From: Streptomyces poonensis
Lineage (GTDB): Bacteria; Actinomycetota; Actinomycetes; Streptomycetales; Streptomycetaceae
Direction: 5' to 3'
NCBI RefSeq assembly: GCF_014650915.1
Contig: NZ_BMVW01000031.1
Span: forward strand, 1 to 33,859
Length of the DNA stretch: 33,859 nt
Made by a program: the position numbers and the translations under genes. How positions within the stretch are numbered: position 1 is the stretch's first letter; each line of letters begins with the position of its first letter. The notes under the pieces were generated by a model. It had not been told where the DNA came from. It made no database searches and saw nothing but the letters and a program-made list of their open reading frames with translations. Below, piece after piece: positions 24,153-32,444 of the stretch.

Positions 24153-25943
24153 ATGCTGCATCACATGGTCAGTCGGGAGGACGAGAACGCGGCGGTGGAC
24201 GGCCGGTCGGAAGCGCAGCGTCCCGGTCCGGTCCCGCCGCTGCGGATGGATGCGCTGCTGAGCGAGCTGCAGGAGCATGTCGAGCGGGTGCGCGGCGGCC
24301 GGGACCGCATGCAGACGCTGCTGGACGCGGTGCTGGCGGTCGGCAGCGACCTCGATCTGGAAGACCTGCTGCGACGGATCGTGCAGTCCGCGGTCGACCT
24401 GGTGGACGCCGAATACGGCGCGCTGGGCGTGCTGGGGGAGGAGGGCACGATCCGGCAGTTCATCACGGTCGGCATGGATCAGGGGACGATCGGGCGGATC
24501 GGCGCCTATCCCGAAGGCCACGGCATTCTGGGCCTGTTGATCCGCGAGCCGCACCCCCTGCGCCTGGAGGTGCTCGGCGAGCACGCGGAGGCGGTGGGCT
24601 TTCCGCCGGGGCACCCGCCCATGCGCACGTTCCTCGGCGCCCCCGTACAGGTGCGGGACAAGATCTTCGGCAACCTCTATCTGACCGACAAACGGGGTGG
24701 GACGCCCTTCGACGCCGACGACGAGGCGGTGCTGCGCAGCCTGGCCGCCGCCGCGGGCGTGGCGATCGACAACGCCCGCCTGTACGCCGACAGCCGCCAC
24801 CGCGAGCGGCGCCTGGCGGCCAGCGCGGAGATGACCCGTGCCCTGCTGTCGGGGGCACCGCCGGAGGAGATTGTGCGGTCGCTGGCCGACACCGTCCGGG
24901 AGATGACCGACAGCGACCTCGTCACCCTCGCCCGCCCGCTGGGCGAGGGTGACGACCTGGTCGTGGAGGCCGCGGCCGGGGAGGCGGCCGACCAGGTGCT
25001 GGGCCTCGCCCTGCCCGCCACCACCCTGGCCGCGAAGGTGTACGCCACCGGGGAACCCCTCACCAGCGACGCCCTCAGCGCCGATCCCCGTGCCTTGGGT
25101 GGCAGCGCCTCCGTCGTACCGCTCGGGCCCGCCTTCTTCGTACCGATCGGCGACAGCGAGGCGACACGCGGGGTGTTGCAGGTGGCCAACGCCCCCGGCA
25201 GGCCACCGTTCACCGACGCGGCCGTCGACATGGTCCTCACCTTCGCCGACCAGGCCGCGCTGGCGCTCCAGATCGCCGAGCACCGCCGGGACGCCGAGCA
25301 GCTGGCCCTGCTCGGCGACCGCGACCGTATCGCCCGCGACCTGCACGACCAGGTCATCCAGCGGCTCTTCGCCGACGCGCTGACCCTGCAGGCCGCACTC
25401 GGCCGCGTCCGCGACCAGCCCACAGCGGCCGAACGCATCCAGCGGGTCGTGGACGACCTGGACGACACCATAAAGATCATCCGCTCCACCATCTTCGGCC
25501 TCCAGTACCGAGACCGGCAGGAGCGGACCGGTGGACTGCGCGCCGACCTGCTGGCCCTGACCGACGAAGCCACCCGGACACTCGGCTTCGCCCCGGCCCT
25601 GCGCATGACGGGTCTGCTGGACACCGACGTGCCCGCCACACACGCCGGCCACCTCCTCGCCGTCCTGCGCGAGGCCCTGTCCAACGCCGCCCGGCACGCC
25701 CGGGCCACCACGGTGGACGTCACCGTCGAAGCCGCCGACCGGACGCTGCGCTTGACCGTCACGGACAACGGACGCGGTATCGACCCGGCCGCCACCCGCC
25801 GCAGCGGCCTGGCCAATCTGCGCAGCCGCGCCGAGGAGCTCGGCGGCACGTTCCGGCTGGCCCGCCGCGATCCGACCGGCACACTCCTGGAGTGGACGGT
25901 GCCCCTGCCCGCCGGCAGCACGGCTGCGGAAGCCGACGGCTGA
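24153..25943 (+). CDS. GAF-GAF sensor histidine kinase, DevS/DosS/OsdK-like
   Basis: This 596-residue kinase has GAF1 at about 55-205 (LLDAVLAVGSDLDLEDLLRR, then VDAEYGALGVLGEEGTIRQF), GAF2 at about 225-375, a HisKA_3 dimerisation helix with RDRIARDLHDQVIQRLFADA (phospho-acceptor His398), and an HATPase_c domain at about 495-590 (LREALSNAARHA, VTDNGRGIDP, GLANLRSRAEELGG). GAF1 has GFPPGHPPMRTFLGAPV; from memory this His (154) matches the heme-ligating His of mycobacterial DevS/DosT, so it may sense O2, NO or redox state. No membrane segment is present. The start is uncertain: ATG 24153 has GAGG almost touching it, and ATG 24165 is the alternative. No response regulator is in the window. Confidence 0.93.
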   Translation: MLHHMVSREDENAAVDGRSEAQRPGPVPPLRMDALLSELQEHVERVRGGRDRMQTLLDAVLAVGSDLDLEDLLRRIVQSAVDLVDAEYGALGVLGEEGTIRQFITVGMDQGTIGRIGAYPEGHGILGLLIREPHPLRLEVLGEHAEAVGFPPGHPPMRTFLGAPVQVRDKIFGNLYLTDKRGGTPFDADDEAVLRSLAAAAGVAIDNARLYADSRHRERRLAASAEMTRALLSGAPPEEIVRSLADTVREMTDSDLVTLARPLGEGDDLVVEAAAGEAADQVLGLALPATTLAAKVYATGEPLTSDALSADPRALGGSASVVPLGPAFFVPIGDSEATRGVLQVANAPGRPPFTDAAVDMVLTFADQAALALQIAEHRRDAEQLALLGDRDRIARDLHDQVIQRLFADALTLQAALGRVRDQPTAAERIQRVVDDLDDTIKIIRSTIFGLQYRDRQERTGGLRADLLALTDEATRTLGFAPALRMTGLLDTDVPATHAGHLLAVLREALSNAARHARATTVDVTVEAADRTLRLTVTDNGRGIDPAATRRSGLANLRSRAEELGGTFRLARRDPTGTLLEWTVPLPAGSTAAEADG

Positions 25944-26420
25944 TGTTCTCAAGGACTCGTCGCCGCGCGGCCCGTCGGTGCTCGTAGTGAGGAAGGGAAC
26001 GACTGGGTACCTGCGTCCCCGGACACCCGGAGAGACTTGGCGAACGAGAGCCGTGCAACGAGGAAGGCGGTGTCCCGCCCTTGGCGGCTCGGCCCGTGAT
26101 GGCGCAAGATCCCCGACAGGCAGGGACCGGTCATGCCCAGCGGGTGGCGGGCAGGGCGGACGAGAAGGCAGAGCAGGACGCCGGGGACCCGCTCGTCAGG
26201 TGCTCGGAAGTGTTGCCTCGAGCACGCGTATCAGACTCTTTCCCTTCCCGGGCCGGGCGACCGTGCTGGACGGACGCGAAAGAACGCAAAGGGAAGGGCC
26301 GACGGTGGACGTGATCCATCAACGCTGCCCTGGAATCGGTGTCTCCGCTGCGGTGGAGCCGGGTCAGGAAGGCCAGAACCGGCGTACTTCTGAGATGGTT
26401 TGTTGAAGCGAAGTGGGCAG
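25944..26420. other. Intergenic region, no gene seen
   Basis: Open frames here give low-complexity Arg/Gly/Ser products without ribosome binding sites. A CCCTTCCC / GGGAAGGG inverted repeat spans about 26240-26310. I see no domain or mobile element. Confidence 0.4.
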
Positions 26421-26507
26421 GTTCGGCTGCGGGCCGAACAGTAGAGGGCATCCGGGGATGCGCGGGGCACAGCTGCGCTGTGATGGCCCATTCACTGTGA
26501 ATAGGCC
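26421..26507 (+). promoter_or_regulatory. Cluster of four inverted repeats just upstream of the PAS-PP2C gene
   Basis: In order: GTTCGGC (26421-26427) with GCCGAAC (26433-26439); GCATCC (26448-26453) with GGATGC (26456-26461); CACAG (26468-26472) with CTGTG (26478-26482); and a 23-bp dyad at 26485-26507 with arms GGCC and ATTCAC mirrored as GTGAAT and GGCC around T26496. The last ends 17 nt before the start codon. They could be operator sites or a structured 5' leader hiding the weak ribosome binding site. Confidence 0.6.
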
Positions 26508-26524
26508 AGCCGGTTGGGGCCGAC

Positions 26525-28840
26525 ATGGACGAGGTCAGTACAGCGTCACCGAGCGAGACCATAGCGGCGGGTCCGCCGTCCTGCCGCTGCGGTGCCGCTT
26601 CCCTGGGAGACGGAAGGGGGGAGGCGGAGGAACGGTTTCGGGGGTTGTTGGAGGCGGCGCCGGACGCGATGGTGATCGTGGACGATGCGGGCCGTATCCG
26701 GCTGGTCAACGCGCAGACCGAGTCGCTGTTCGGGTATCGGCGAGCGGAGCTGCTGGGTCAGCCCGTGGAACTGCTGATCCCCGGCCGGTTCCGCCCCCAG
26801 CACGCCGGGCACCGGGAGGCGTATGCCGTGACCCGGCAGGTACGGCCGATGGGGGCCGGTCTGGAACTGCACGGGCTGCGCAAGGACGGCACCGAGTTCC
26901 CCGTCGAGATCAGCCTCAGCCCGCTGGAGACCGCCGACGGACTCCTCGTCTCCGCCGCCGTCCGCGACGTCAGCGACCGCAAAGCCGCCGAACAGCGGTT
27001 TCGGGGGTTGCTGGAGGCGGCGCCGGACGCGATGGTGATCGTGGACGATGCGGGCCGTATCCGGCTGGTCAACGCGCAGACCGAGTCGCTGTTCGGGTAT
27101 CGGCGCGCGGAGCTGCTGGGCCAGCCGGTGGAGCTGCTGATTCCCGGCCGGTTCCGCCCCCAGCACGCCGGGCACCGGGAGGCGTATGCCGTGACCCGGC
27201 AGGTACGGCCGATGGGGGCCGGTCTGGAACTGCACGGGCTGCGCAAGGACGGCACCGAGTTCCCCGTCGAGATCAGCCTCAGCCCGCTGGAGACCGCCGA
27301 CGGACTCCTCGTCTCCGCCGCCGTCCGCGACGTCAGCGACCGCAAAGCCGCCGAGAAGCACATCAACCAGCTCGCCGCCCTCGTCGAGTCCTCCCAGGAC
27401 GCGATCCTCGCCAAGACACTCGACGGGCACATCACGTACTGGAACGCCGCCGCCCAGCGGCTCTACGGCTACAACGCCGAGGAGGTGCTCGGCCATCACG
27501 TGGCGATGCTCGCTCCGCCCGACCGCACCCAAGAGATCACCGCGCTCCTGGAGCGGCTGGCCCGCGGGGAGAAGATCGAGCGCTTCGAGACGCTCCGCGT
27601 CACCCGCGGCGGAGAATTACTCGATGTCGATGTCACCCTGTGGCCCACCCGCGCCGCCGACGGCACGGTCGAGGGCGCGTGCGCCATCGTGCGCGACATC
27701 AGTGACCGCAAGCGGGCCGAGGCCGAACTCCACGTCCTGTACGAGCAGCAGCGGCACATCGCCCTCACCCTCCAGCACAGCCTGATGGGCACCCCACGAG
27801 CCATTCCCGGACTGGCCACCGCCAGCCGCTACCTGCCCGCCACCCAGGGCGCCGGGGTGGGCGGCGACTGGTTCGACTTCCTCCCCCTGGGGGCCGGCCG
27901 GGTCGGCATCCTCATCGGCGACGTGATGGGGCGCGGCCTGGACGCCGCCGCGGTCATGGGCCAGCTGCGGGCCGCCGCCCACGCCCTGGCCAAGACCGGC
28001 ATGGAACCCCGCCAGCTGATGCAGGCCCTCGACGCGATCGTCACCGACCTCGACCTGCCCGACCAACTGGTCACCTGCTGCTACCTGATCCTCGCCCCGG
28101 ACACCGGTGAGGTGACCGTCTGCTCGGCCGGCCACCTGCCCGCCCTCCTGGCCGACCCGGCCGGCGGGGCGCGGCAGATCGAGGCCCCCATCAGTGCGCC
28201 GCTCGGCGTCGGCGGCATCCTCCACCAGCAGGCCCGCACCGCCGTCCCGCCCGGCGCCGCACTCGTCCTCTACACCGACGGACTGATCGAAACCCCCGGC
28301 AGCGACATCGAATGCCGCCTCGCCCACCTCACCCGCGCCCTGGACGACGCCTTCGCCACGGCCGACAGCCTGGAAGCCGCCGCCGACCACGTCCTCACCT
28401 GTCTGCTGCCCGACGCCGAGGGCCACGACGACGACGTCACCCTGCTCCTGGCCCGGCTTCCCGCCGCCCCGCTGGCCACCGCCACCACCGACCTGCCCGC
28501 CCACTCCTCCGCCGTCAGCGACGGGCGCTGCTTCCTCAGCAAGACCCTCGCCACCTGGGACTGCGCCCACCTCGCCGACGACGCCCGGCTCCTGGTCTCC
28601 GAGGTCCTCACCAACGCCATCCAGCACGCTGAGGGCCCGCTCGGCCTTCACCTGCGCCGGACCGCCACCGAACTCACCGTCGAGATCAGCGACCACAGCC
28701 CCCACCTGCCCCAACCACGCCTGGCAGCCCCCGACGACGAGTCCGGCCGCGGCCTCCTCCTCGTCGACGCCCTCGCCGACAGCTGGGGAGTACGCCCCAC
28801 CGACGACGGCAAAACCACCTGGTTCACCCTGCGGCCCTGA
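26525..28840 (+). CDS. PAS-PAS-PAS-PP2C (SpoIIE) phosphatase with C-terminal anti-sigma-type HATPase
   Basis: This 771-residue cytoplasmic protein has PAS1 (about 36-157), PAS2 (about 158-278), PAS3 (about 280-400; SQDAILAKTLDGHITYWNAA), a PP2C-type SpoIIE domain (about 420-650; GGDWFDFLPLGAGRVGILIG, DVMGRGLDAAAVMGQLRAAA, LYTDGLIE, GHDDDVTLLLARL) with the Asp residues for metal binding, and an RsbW-like HATPase (LLVSEVLTNAIQHAEGPLGL, DESGRGLLLVDALAD). Such proteins dephosphorylate anti-anti-sigma factors and may also act as anti-sigma kinases, linking a signal to sigma factor activity. PAS1 and PAS2 are identical in protein sequence over about 120 residues. ATG 26525 has only a weak GGGG ribosome binding site, inside a structured leader. 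Confidence 0.95.
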   Translation: MDEVSTASPSETIAAGPPSCRCGAASLGDGRGEAEERFRGLLEAAPDAMVIVDDAGRIRLVNAQTESLFGYRRAELLGQPVELLIPGRFRPQHAGHREAYAVTRQVRPMGAGLELHGLRKDGTEFPVEISLSPLETADGLLVSAAVRDVSDRKAAEQRFRGLLEAAPDAMVIVDDAGRIRLVNAQTESLFGYRRAELLGQPVELLIPGRFRPQHAGHREAYAVTRQVRPMGAGLELHGLRKDGTEFPVEISLSPLETADGLLVSAAVRDVSDRKAAEKHINQLAALVESSQDAILAKTLDGHITYWNAAAQRLYGYNAEEVLGHHVAMLAPPDRTQEITALLERLARGEKIERFETLRVTRGGELLDVDVTLWPTRAADGTVEGACAIVRDISDRKRAEAELHVLYEQQRHIALTLQHSLMGTPRAIPGLATASRYLPATQGAGVGGDWFDFLPLGAGRVGILIGDVMGRGLDAAAVMGQLRAAAHALAKTGMEPRQLMQALDAIVTDLDLPDQLVTCCYLILAPDTGEVTVCSAGHLPALLADPAGGARQIEAPISAPLGVGGILHQQARTAVPPGAALVLYTDGLIETPGSDIECRLAHLTRALDDAFATADSLEAAADHVLTCLLPDAEGHDDDVTLLLARLPAAPLATATTDLPAHSSAVSDGRCFLSKTLATWDCAHLADDARLLVSEVLTNAIQHAEGPLGLHLRRTATELTVEISDHSPHLPQPRLAAPDDESGRGLLLVDALADSWGVRPTDDGKTTWFTLRP
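26633..26995 (+). repeat. PAS-encoding direct repeat, copy 1 (363 bp)
   Basis: Copy 1 runs from CGGTTTCGG at 26633 and is followed head-to-tail by copy 2 without spacer. It encodes one complete PAS domain (RFRGLLEAAPDAMVIVDD to DVSDRKAAEQ). The two copies differ at only six silent positions, all between about 26655 and 26785; the next roughly 200 bp are identical. Confidence 0.95.
26996..27358 (+). repeat. PAS-encoding direct repeat, copy 2 (363 bp)
   Basis: The second tandem copy has the same 121 codons as copy 1 except for the junction at the very end (AAEKH instead of AAEQR). The exact multiple of three keeps the frame. The near identity points to a recent duplication or ongoing gene conversion. 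Confidence 0.95.
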
Positions 28841-28859
28841 GACCGTGTCCTGAGCGGTG

Positions 28860-28977
28860 AGTCGGGCAAGTCGCTCGTAGCAGGCGATCCGCACTCCAAT
28901 GCGCCTGTCGCGCAGCCATTTCCGCAGGTCGGGGCGGCGATATGGCTTGTCGGCGTGCAGACGCTCGGGCTTGGAAG
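28860..28977 (-). pseudogene. IS5-family transposase remnant with internal deletion
   Basis: The minus strand reads KPERLHADKPYRRPDLRKWL, then RDRRIGVRIA, the second-Asp region of IS5-type transposases. It is joined directly to CYERLARLTAQDTV, which looks like the extreme C-terminus of the same transposases (normally about 50 residues further on). The Glu of the DDE triad is lost with the deletion. The gaccgtgtcctgagcgg sequence at 28850 may be the inner part of the IS end. It lies 20 nt after the phosphatase stop codon. Confidence 0.65.
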
Positions 28978-28978
28978 T

Positions 28979-29440
28979 ACCATCTCGCGTAGCGTCGCCA
29001 GGGCCTGCGCGCCGGAATCTTCGGTGAGCCGGGCCGCGGCCTCTCGTACGGTCTCAAGGACATCCTTCAGGTCGTCGTGCTCGGCGGCGAAGCGGTGGAT
29101 CAGGGCCTCGGCGGCGGGCTGGAGGGCGGGCCGGGCCGCCCGGTCGGCGCGCAGGGCGCGCAGTGCGTTGAGGATGACGGCGACGTCGATCGCCTCCTGC
29201 AGAAGGGCGCCGGCGGCCGGCGCCAGCAGCCCCACAGCTGCCGCGGCCATGGCCGCCAGGGACATCAGCATCCCGCCGAGCGCGCCCTGTACGGCGATGC
29301 GCCGGGTGCGCACGGCGACGGTCACCGCGTTGGCCAGGCGGTCCACCCGGTCGGTGGTCAGGACGATGTCGGCGGCTTCGGAGGATGCGGTGGTGCCCCG
29401 CGCCCCCATCGCCGACCATTACCGCATCGATAGGGCTCCG
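28979..29440 (-). pseudogene. C-terminal fragment of a heavy-metal P-type ATPase
   Basis: AVMVGDG (near 29430) is the hinge motif of P-type ATPases. It is fused, with a frameshift and loss of the NDAPALAAADV stretch, to MGARGTTASSEAADIVLTTD. The last two membrane helices (GALGGMLMSLAAMAAAAVGL, LQEAIDVAVILNALRALRAD) and a cytoplasmic helical tail (ALIHRFAAEHDDLKDVLE) follow, the tail resembling the hemerythrin-like extension of some actinobacterial metal ATPases. It ends abruptly at the IS5 remnant near 28979. The phosphorylated DKTG motif and metal site are absent. Confidence 0.78.
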
Positions 29441-29751
29441 ACCCGGGGAACACCAGTCCGGACGGCGGCGGAAGCACGGGAATGTGCTGGTTGCCGGTGC
29501 GGGAGGAGGACCGAGCCGCAAGACTGCTGGTGACACTCTGCCCGCGCCAGTCGGCACGTGGGACGCCGTAACAGGTCGAACGGCCCGGGCAAGGGCCGGT
29601 GCGACCCTTCTGCCGCCGCTCCGCCGGTGGCACCGTGGCCAGGCACCCTGGTAGCGATCTCACTGCGCGGGACCGGCCGAAGGTGCCGACGGCAGGGACG
29701 GAACACGATCCGGCACGGGTGCCGCCGTATCCACCGCCACGAGGAGCGATC
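29441..29751. other. Regulatory spacer upstream of the HAD gene
   Basis: No gene is seen. The stretch contains the AAGGG/CCCTT dyad at 29591-29609 and ends in a strong GAGGAG ribosome binding site for the HAD gene. The left end is the broken edge of the P-type ATPase remnant. Confidence 0.45.
29591..29609 (+). promoter_or_regulatory. DevR/OsdR-like dyad upstream of the HAD gene
   Basis: AAGGGCCGGTGCGACCCTT has AAGGG and CCCTT arms around a 9-bp centre and contains GGGCCG-N3-CGACCC. It lies 142 nt before ATG 29752 and resembles the dyads at 18432, 20867, 23668 and 31391. Confidence 0.45.
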
Positions 29752-30495
29752 ATGACAGTTCAGCCCCATCAGACGCTCGCTTCCGTGCTGCGGGACGTGC
29801 GGGCCGTCGTGTTCGACACCGACGGCGTGATCACCGACTCGGCCCGGGTGCACGCTGCCGCATGGAAGACCGCCTTCGAGGCCTACCTGGCCGAGCATCC
29901 TCCACCGGCACCCGAGCAGCGCCGCCCCTTCGACGTCCGGGACGACTACCTGCGGTATGTGGACGGCAGGTCCAGGTTCGACGGCGCCACCGCCTTCCTC
30001 GCCGCGCGCGGCCTGCGCCTGCCGCCGGAGACCGTACGGGCCGTCGCCGAGGCCAAGGACCGCCTGTTCTCCGCGCGGCTGCGCGAGCAGGGCATGGATG
30101 CCTATCCGGGCACCGTGCGGCTGGTGCGTGCCCTGCGCCGGGCGGGCATCCCGTGCGCGGCGGCCTCCGCGTCCCGCCACGCCCGAGAACTCCTCGACCG
30201 CGCGGCGGTCCTCGGCCTCTTCGACGTGCTGGTCGACGGGGTGGAGGCGGCGCGGCTGGGCCTGCCGGGCAAACCGAGGCCCGACCTCTTCCTCGAAGCG
30301 GCCCGCAGGCTCGACGTGCCCGCCTGCCGTGCCGCCGTCGTCGAGGACGCGGTCGCGGGCGTGGAGGCGGGCCGGAACGGCGGCTTCGCCCTCGTCGTCG
30401 GCGTGGCCCGCGACCCCGCTCCGGAAGCCGGGCAACGACTGCTACGGCACGGTGCCGACATCGTCGTGCGGGATCTCGCGGAACTGCTCGCGTAA
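29752..30495 (+). CDS. HAD-family phosphatase/phosphoglucomutase, beta-PGM-like
   Basis: This 247-residue cytoplasmic protein has motif I FDTDGVITDSARVHAAAW with both catalytic Asp residues, a helical cap with AYPGTVRLVRALRRAGIPCA after it, motif II Ser in AAASASRHARELLD, motif III Lys in LPGKPRPDLFLEAARRLDV, and motif IV VVEDAVAGVEAGRNGGFALV. This order is typical of beta-phosphoglucomutase-like members of HAD subfamily IA. GAGGAG lies 5 nt before ATG 29752. In related genomes such genes often pair with a GH65 trehalose or maltose phosphorylase; none follows here, which suggests the pair was broken. The alternative is a general sugar-phosphate phosphatase. Confidence 0.9.
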   Translation: MTVQPHQTLASVLRDVRAVVFDTDGVITDSARVHAAAWKTAFEAYLAEHPPPAPEQRRPFDVRDDYLRYVDGRSRFDGATAFLAARGLRLPPETVRAVAEAKDRLFSARLREQGMDAYPGTVRLVRALRRAGIPCAAASASRHARELLDRAAVLGLFDVLVDGVEAARLGLPGKPRPDLFLEAARRLDVPACRAAVVEDAVAGVEAGRNGGFALVVGVARDPAPEAGQRLLRHGADIVVRDLAELLA

Positions 30496-30610
30496 GGGTG
30501 GCCGGAGCGCGGTTGCTCCGGTCGCTTCGGCCGACGACCAGACAGCACCACGAGCGTCAACTCGTCCCGGGCACTCCGCAGGTGGACGTCTGGACGTCCA
30601 CCGAGTGCGC

Positions 30611-31213
30611 TCAGGAGTGTCGGGCCGCTTCGCTGAGCGCCTCACCGAGCACGGCTGTCACATGGTCCGGGACCTCATCGGGAACCTCGGTGTCGACGAG
30701 CCCCTCGACACGCAGCGCGGGCGTGGAACCGAAGGAGGTAGCGGAGGCCCGTGCCACCTCCGCGACCTGCCCGCGCACCCCGCTCGTCTCCCTGGCGTCG
30801 GGGAGACCGTACGGGGCTTGATGCTCGACCAGCTCCGGTAGCCGCCAAGGCTCCGGGTGCCGGATCAGCTCGCCGAGATTGCCGTGGCCGCTGGGCAGAT
30901 CGCCGATCCGCGCCCGCTGCTCCTCGTCGACGCCCACGGTCAGGAACTGCGACAGCCGACGGTCCTCGCCGATCACGTCCAGCGCCCCGTACTCGGCGTC
31001 CACCAGCACCACGACGGCCTCCACGATGCACCGCAGCACCCGGGAGAGGTTCAGCTCCCCTCCCACCGACAGTCCGGCCTCCAGCAGGCTGCGCACGCGG
31101 TCCTGTGTGCCACGAGCCGCGTCGATGCGCGCCTGCAGCTCGTCCAGCAGCTCGCCGAGCCGCAGTTTGGGCGGGTGCTGCCCGGAACTGCCGTGTCCGT
31201 CCCCGCTCTCCAT
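30611..31213 (-). pseudogene. Second DevS-like sensor kinase, collapsed by internal deletion
   Basis: Residues 1-125 match the start of the kinase at 24153: LLDELQARIDAARGTQDRVR, then VDAEYGALDVIGEDRRLSQF, DLPSGHGNLGELIRHPEPWR. After YGLPDARE the GAF domain stops before the HPPMRTFLG motif. The text continues as ATSFGSTPALRVEGLVDTEV and AVLGEALSEAARHS, which match the linker and first HATPase helix of the kinase (GFAPALRMTGLLDTDV, AVLREALSNAARHA). Thus about 300 residues, including GAF2 and the phospho-acceptor His, are deleted in frame, and the rest of the HATPase is cut off. AAGGAG stands 3 nt before ATG 31213. A made protein could still dimerise, but it cannot be a kinase. Confidence 0.82.
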
Positions 31214-31315
31214 CGTCTCCTTGGGCTCGCGGCTCGCGGCTCGCGTGACGGAAGTGAACCGACCGGCTTCGATCCGTCCTCACCGCAGCGGCTAGGAGCG
31301 CTCGACCCACGCGGT

Positions 31316-31341
31316 CACCGCGTCCGGTGAGGGACGCGGTG
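31316..31341. terminator. Perfect 10-bp hairpin between the remnant kinase and the stress-protein gene
   Basis: CACCGCGTCC (31316-31325) pairs with GGACGCGGTG (31332-31341) around 6 nt. It lies between divergent genes, where a terminator is not expected, so it may be an operator. A 7-bp triplication (gctcgcg three times) lies nearby at about 31224-31244. Confidence 0.35.
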
Positions 31342-31390
31342 GTCGAGGTGGCGAACGGGCCGTCGCGCGGGAGCCGGCCGGCCCGGGCGA

Positions 31391-31405
31391 GGGACCAGTG
31401 GCCCC
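31391..31405 (+). promoter_or_regulatory. DevR/OsdR-like dyad upstream of the universal stress protein gene
   Basis: GGGACCAGTGGCCCC has the form GGGACC-N3-GGCCCC and lies 65 nt before ATG 31471. This is the same arrangement as at 20867-20881, and universal stress genes are classic members of DevR-type regulons. Confidence 0.55.
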
Positions 31406-31470
31406 CTGTTCCCGGCACGTTCGGCACCCGATTCTGGAACCGGAACCCCGTATCAGGGGAGGAGATCATC

Positions 31471-32415
31471 ATGCTCCGCACCGTCACGGCCGGTGTCGAC
31501 GGTTCGCCCGAGAGCCGGGCCGCCGCCGAATGGGCGGCCCGCGAGGCGCACCTGCTCGGCCGGCCGCTGAAGCTGGTTCATGTCCTGGAGCCCGTCCCGG
31601 AGCCGATCGCGCAGGCGCCGTTCCTCGGGGCCGAGACGCACCAACTCTGGGACGAGGGAACCGCCACCGAGGCACCCCCGGCCGAAGTATGGGGGAAGAT
31701 CTCCCAGGAGACCGCCGAGGGCCTGCGCATGCGTCACCCCGGCGTCGAGGTGACCGTCGAGCATGTGACCGGCCGCCCGGGCGAGGTGCTGTGCGCGGCG
31801 GCGAACTCCGCCGAGCTGCTCGTTCTGGGCTCGCGCGGTCTGGGTGGCATCGGCGGGTGGCTGCTGGGCTCGGTGGGGTTGTCCGTCGTGGCGCACGCGG
31901 AGCGACCGGTGGTGCTGGTGCGGGCGGGGGAGCAGGCCGCCGACGAGCATGAGATGGACCCCGCGGGCGTCCCGTCGGCCGCGACCGCGTTCCGGCCCGT
32001 CGTCCTCGGCCTCGACACCGGAAGTCCGGACGAGTCGCTGATCCGGTTCGCCTTCGAGGCAGCCGTGCGCCGGGCCACGTCCCTGCGCGTCGTGTACGGC
32101 TGGAACCCGCCGTCCTCCTATGCGTACGGCCTGGCCGCGGCCCCCGAGCTCCAGCAGATGCTGGCACGGAGCGTGGCAGCCGCGCTGGCCGAGGTGATGC
32201 GGCCGTGGCGGCAGAAGTTCCCGCACGTCGAGGTCTTCGAGCAGTCCCGCTACGGCAGCCCGGCCCACCACCTGGTCGACGCCTCCCGCGACGCCTCCCT
32301 CGTCGTGGTGGGCCGACGCGTTCGCCGCAGCCCTCTTGGCGCGCACATCGGGCCCGTCATGTACGCGGTTCTGCATCACGCCGCCGTACCCGTCGCCGCT
32401 GTCCCGCACGGCTGA
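31471..32415 (+). CDS. Tandem-domain universal stress protein
   Basis: This 314-residue cytoplasmic protein has two UspA domains. Domain 1 (1-150) begins VTAGVDGSPESRAAAEWAAR and ends VLGSRGLGGIGGWLLGSVGL followed by VVLVRAG, with the G-2x-G-9x-G(S/T) ATP-binding loop. Domain 2 (about 170-314) begins PVVLGLDTGSPDESLIRFAF and ends LVVVGRRVRRSPLGAHIGPV, where the loop is altered (RRVRRSPLGAHIGPV), so ATP binding may be restricted to domain 1. GAGGAG lies 7 nt before ATG 31471. A DevR-like dyad lies upstream and a second stress-protein gene starts 29 nt downstream, so they are probably co-transcribed. Confidence 0.94.
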   Translation: MLRTVTAGVDGSPESRAAAEWAAREAHLLGRPLKLVHVLEPVPEPIAQAPFLGAETHQLWDEGTATEAPPAEVWGKISQETAEGLRMRHPGVEVTVEHVTGRPGEVLCAAANSAELLVLGSRGLGGIGGWLLGSVGLSVVAHAERPVVLVRAGEQAADEHEMDPAGVPSAATAFRPVVLGLDTGSPDESLIRFAFEAAVRRATSLRVVYGWNPPSSYAYGLAAAPELQQMLARSVAAALAEVMRPWRQKFPHVEVFEQSRYGSPAHHLVDASRDASLVVVGRRVRRSPLGAHIGPVMYAVLHHAAVPVAAVPHG

Positions 32416-32444
32416 CGTGTCGGTGATCAGCGGGAGGAGACATC

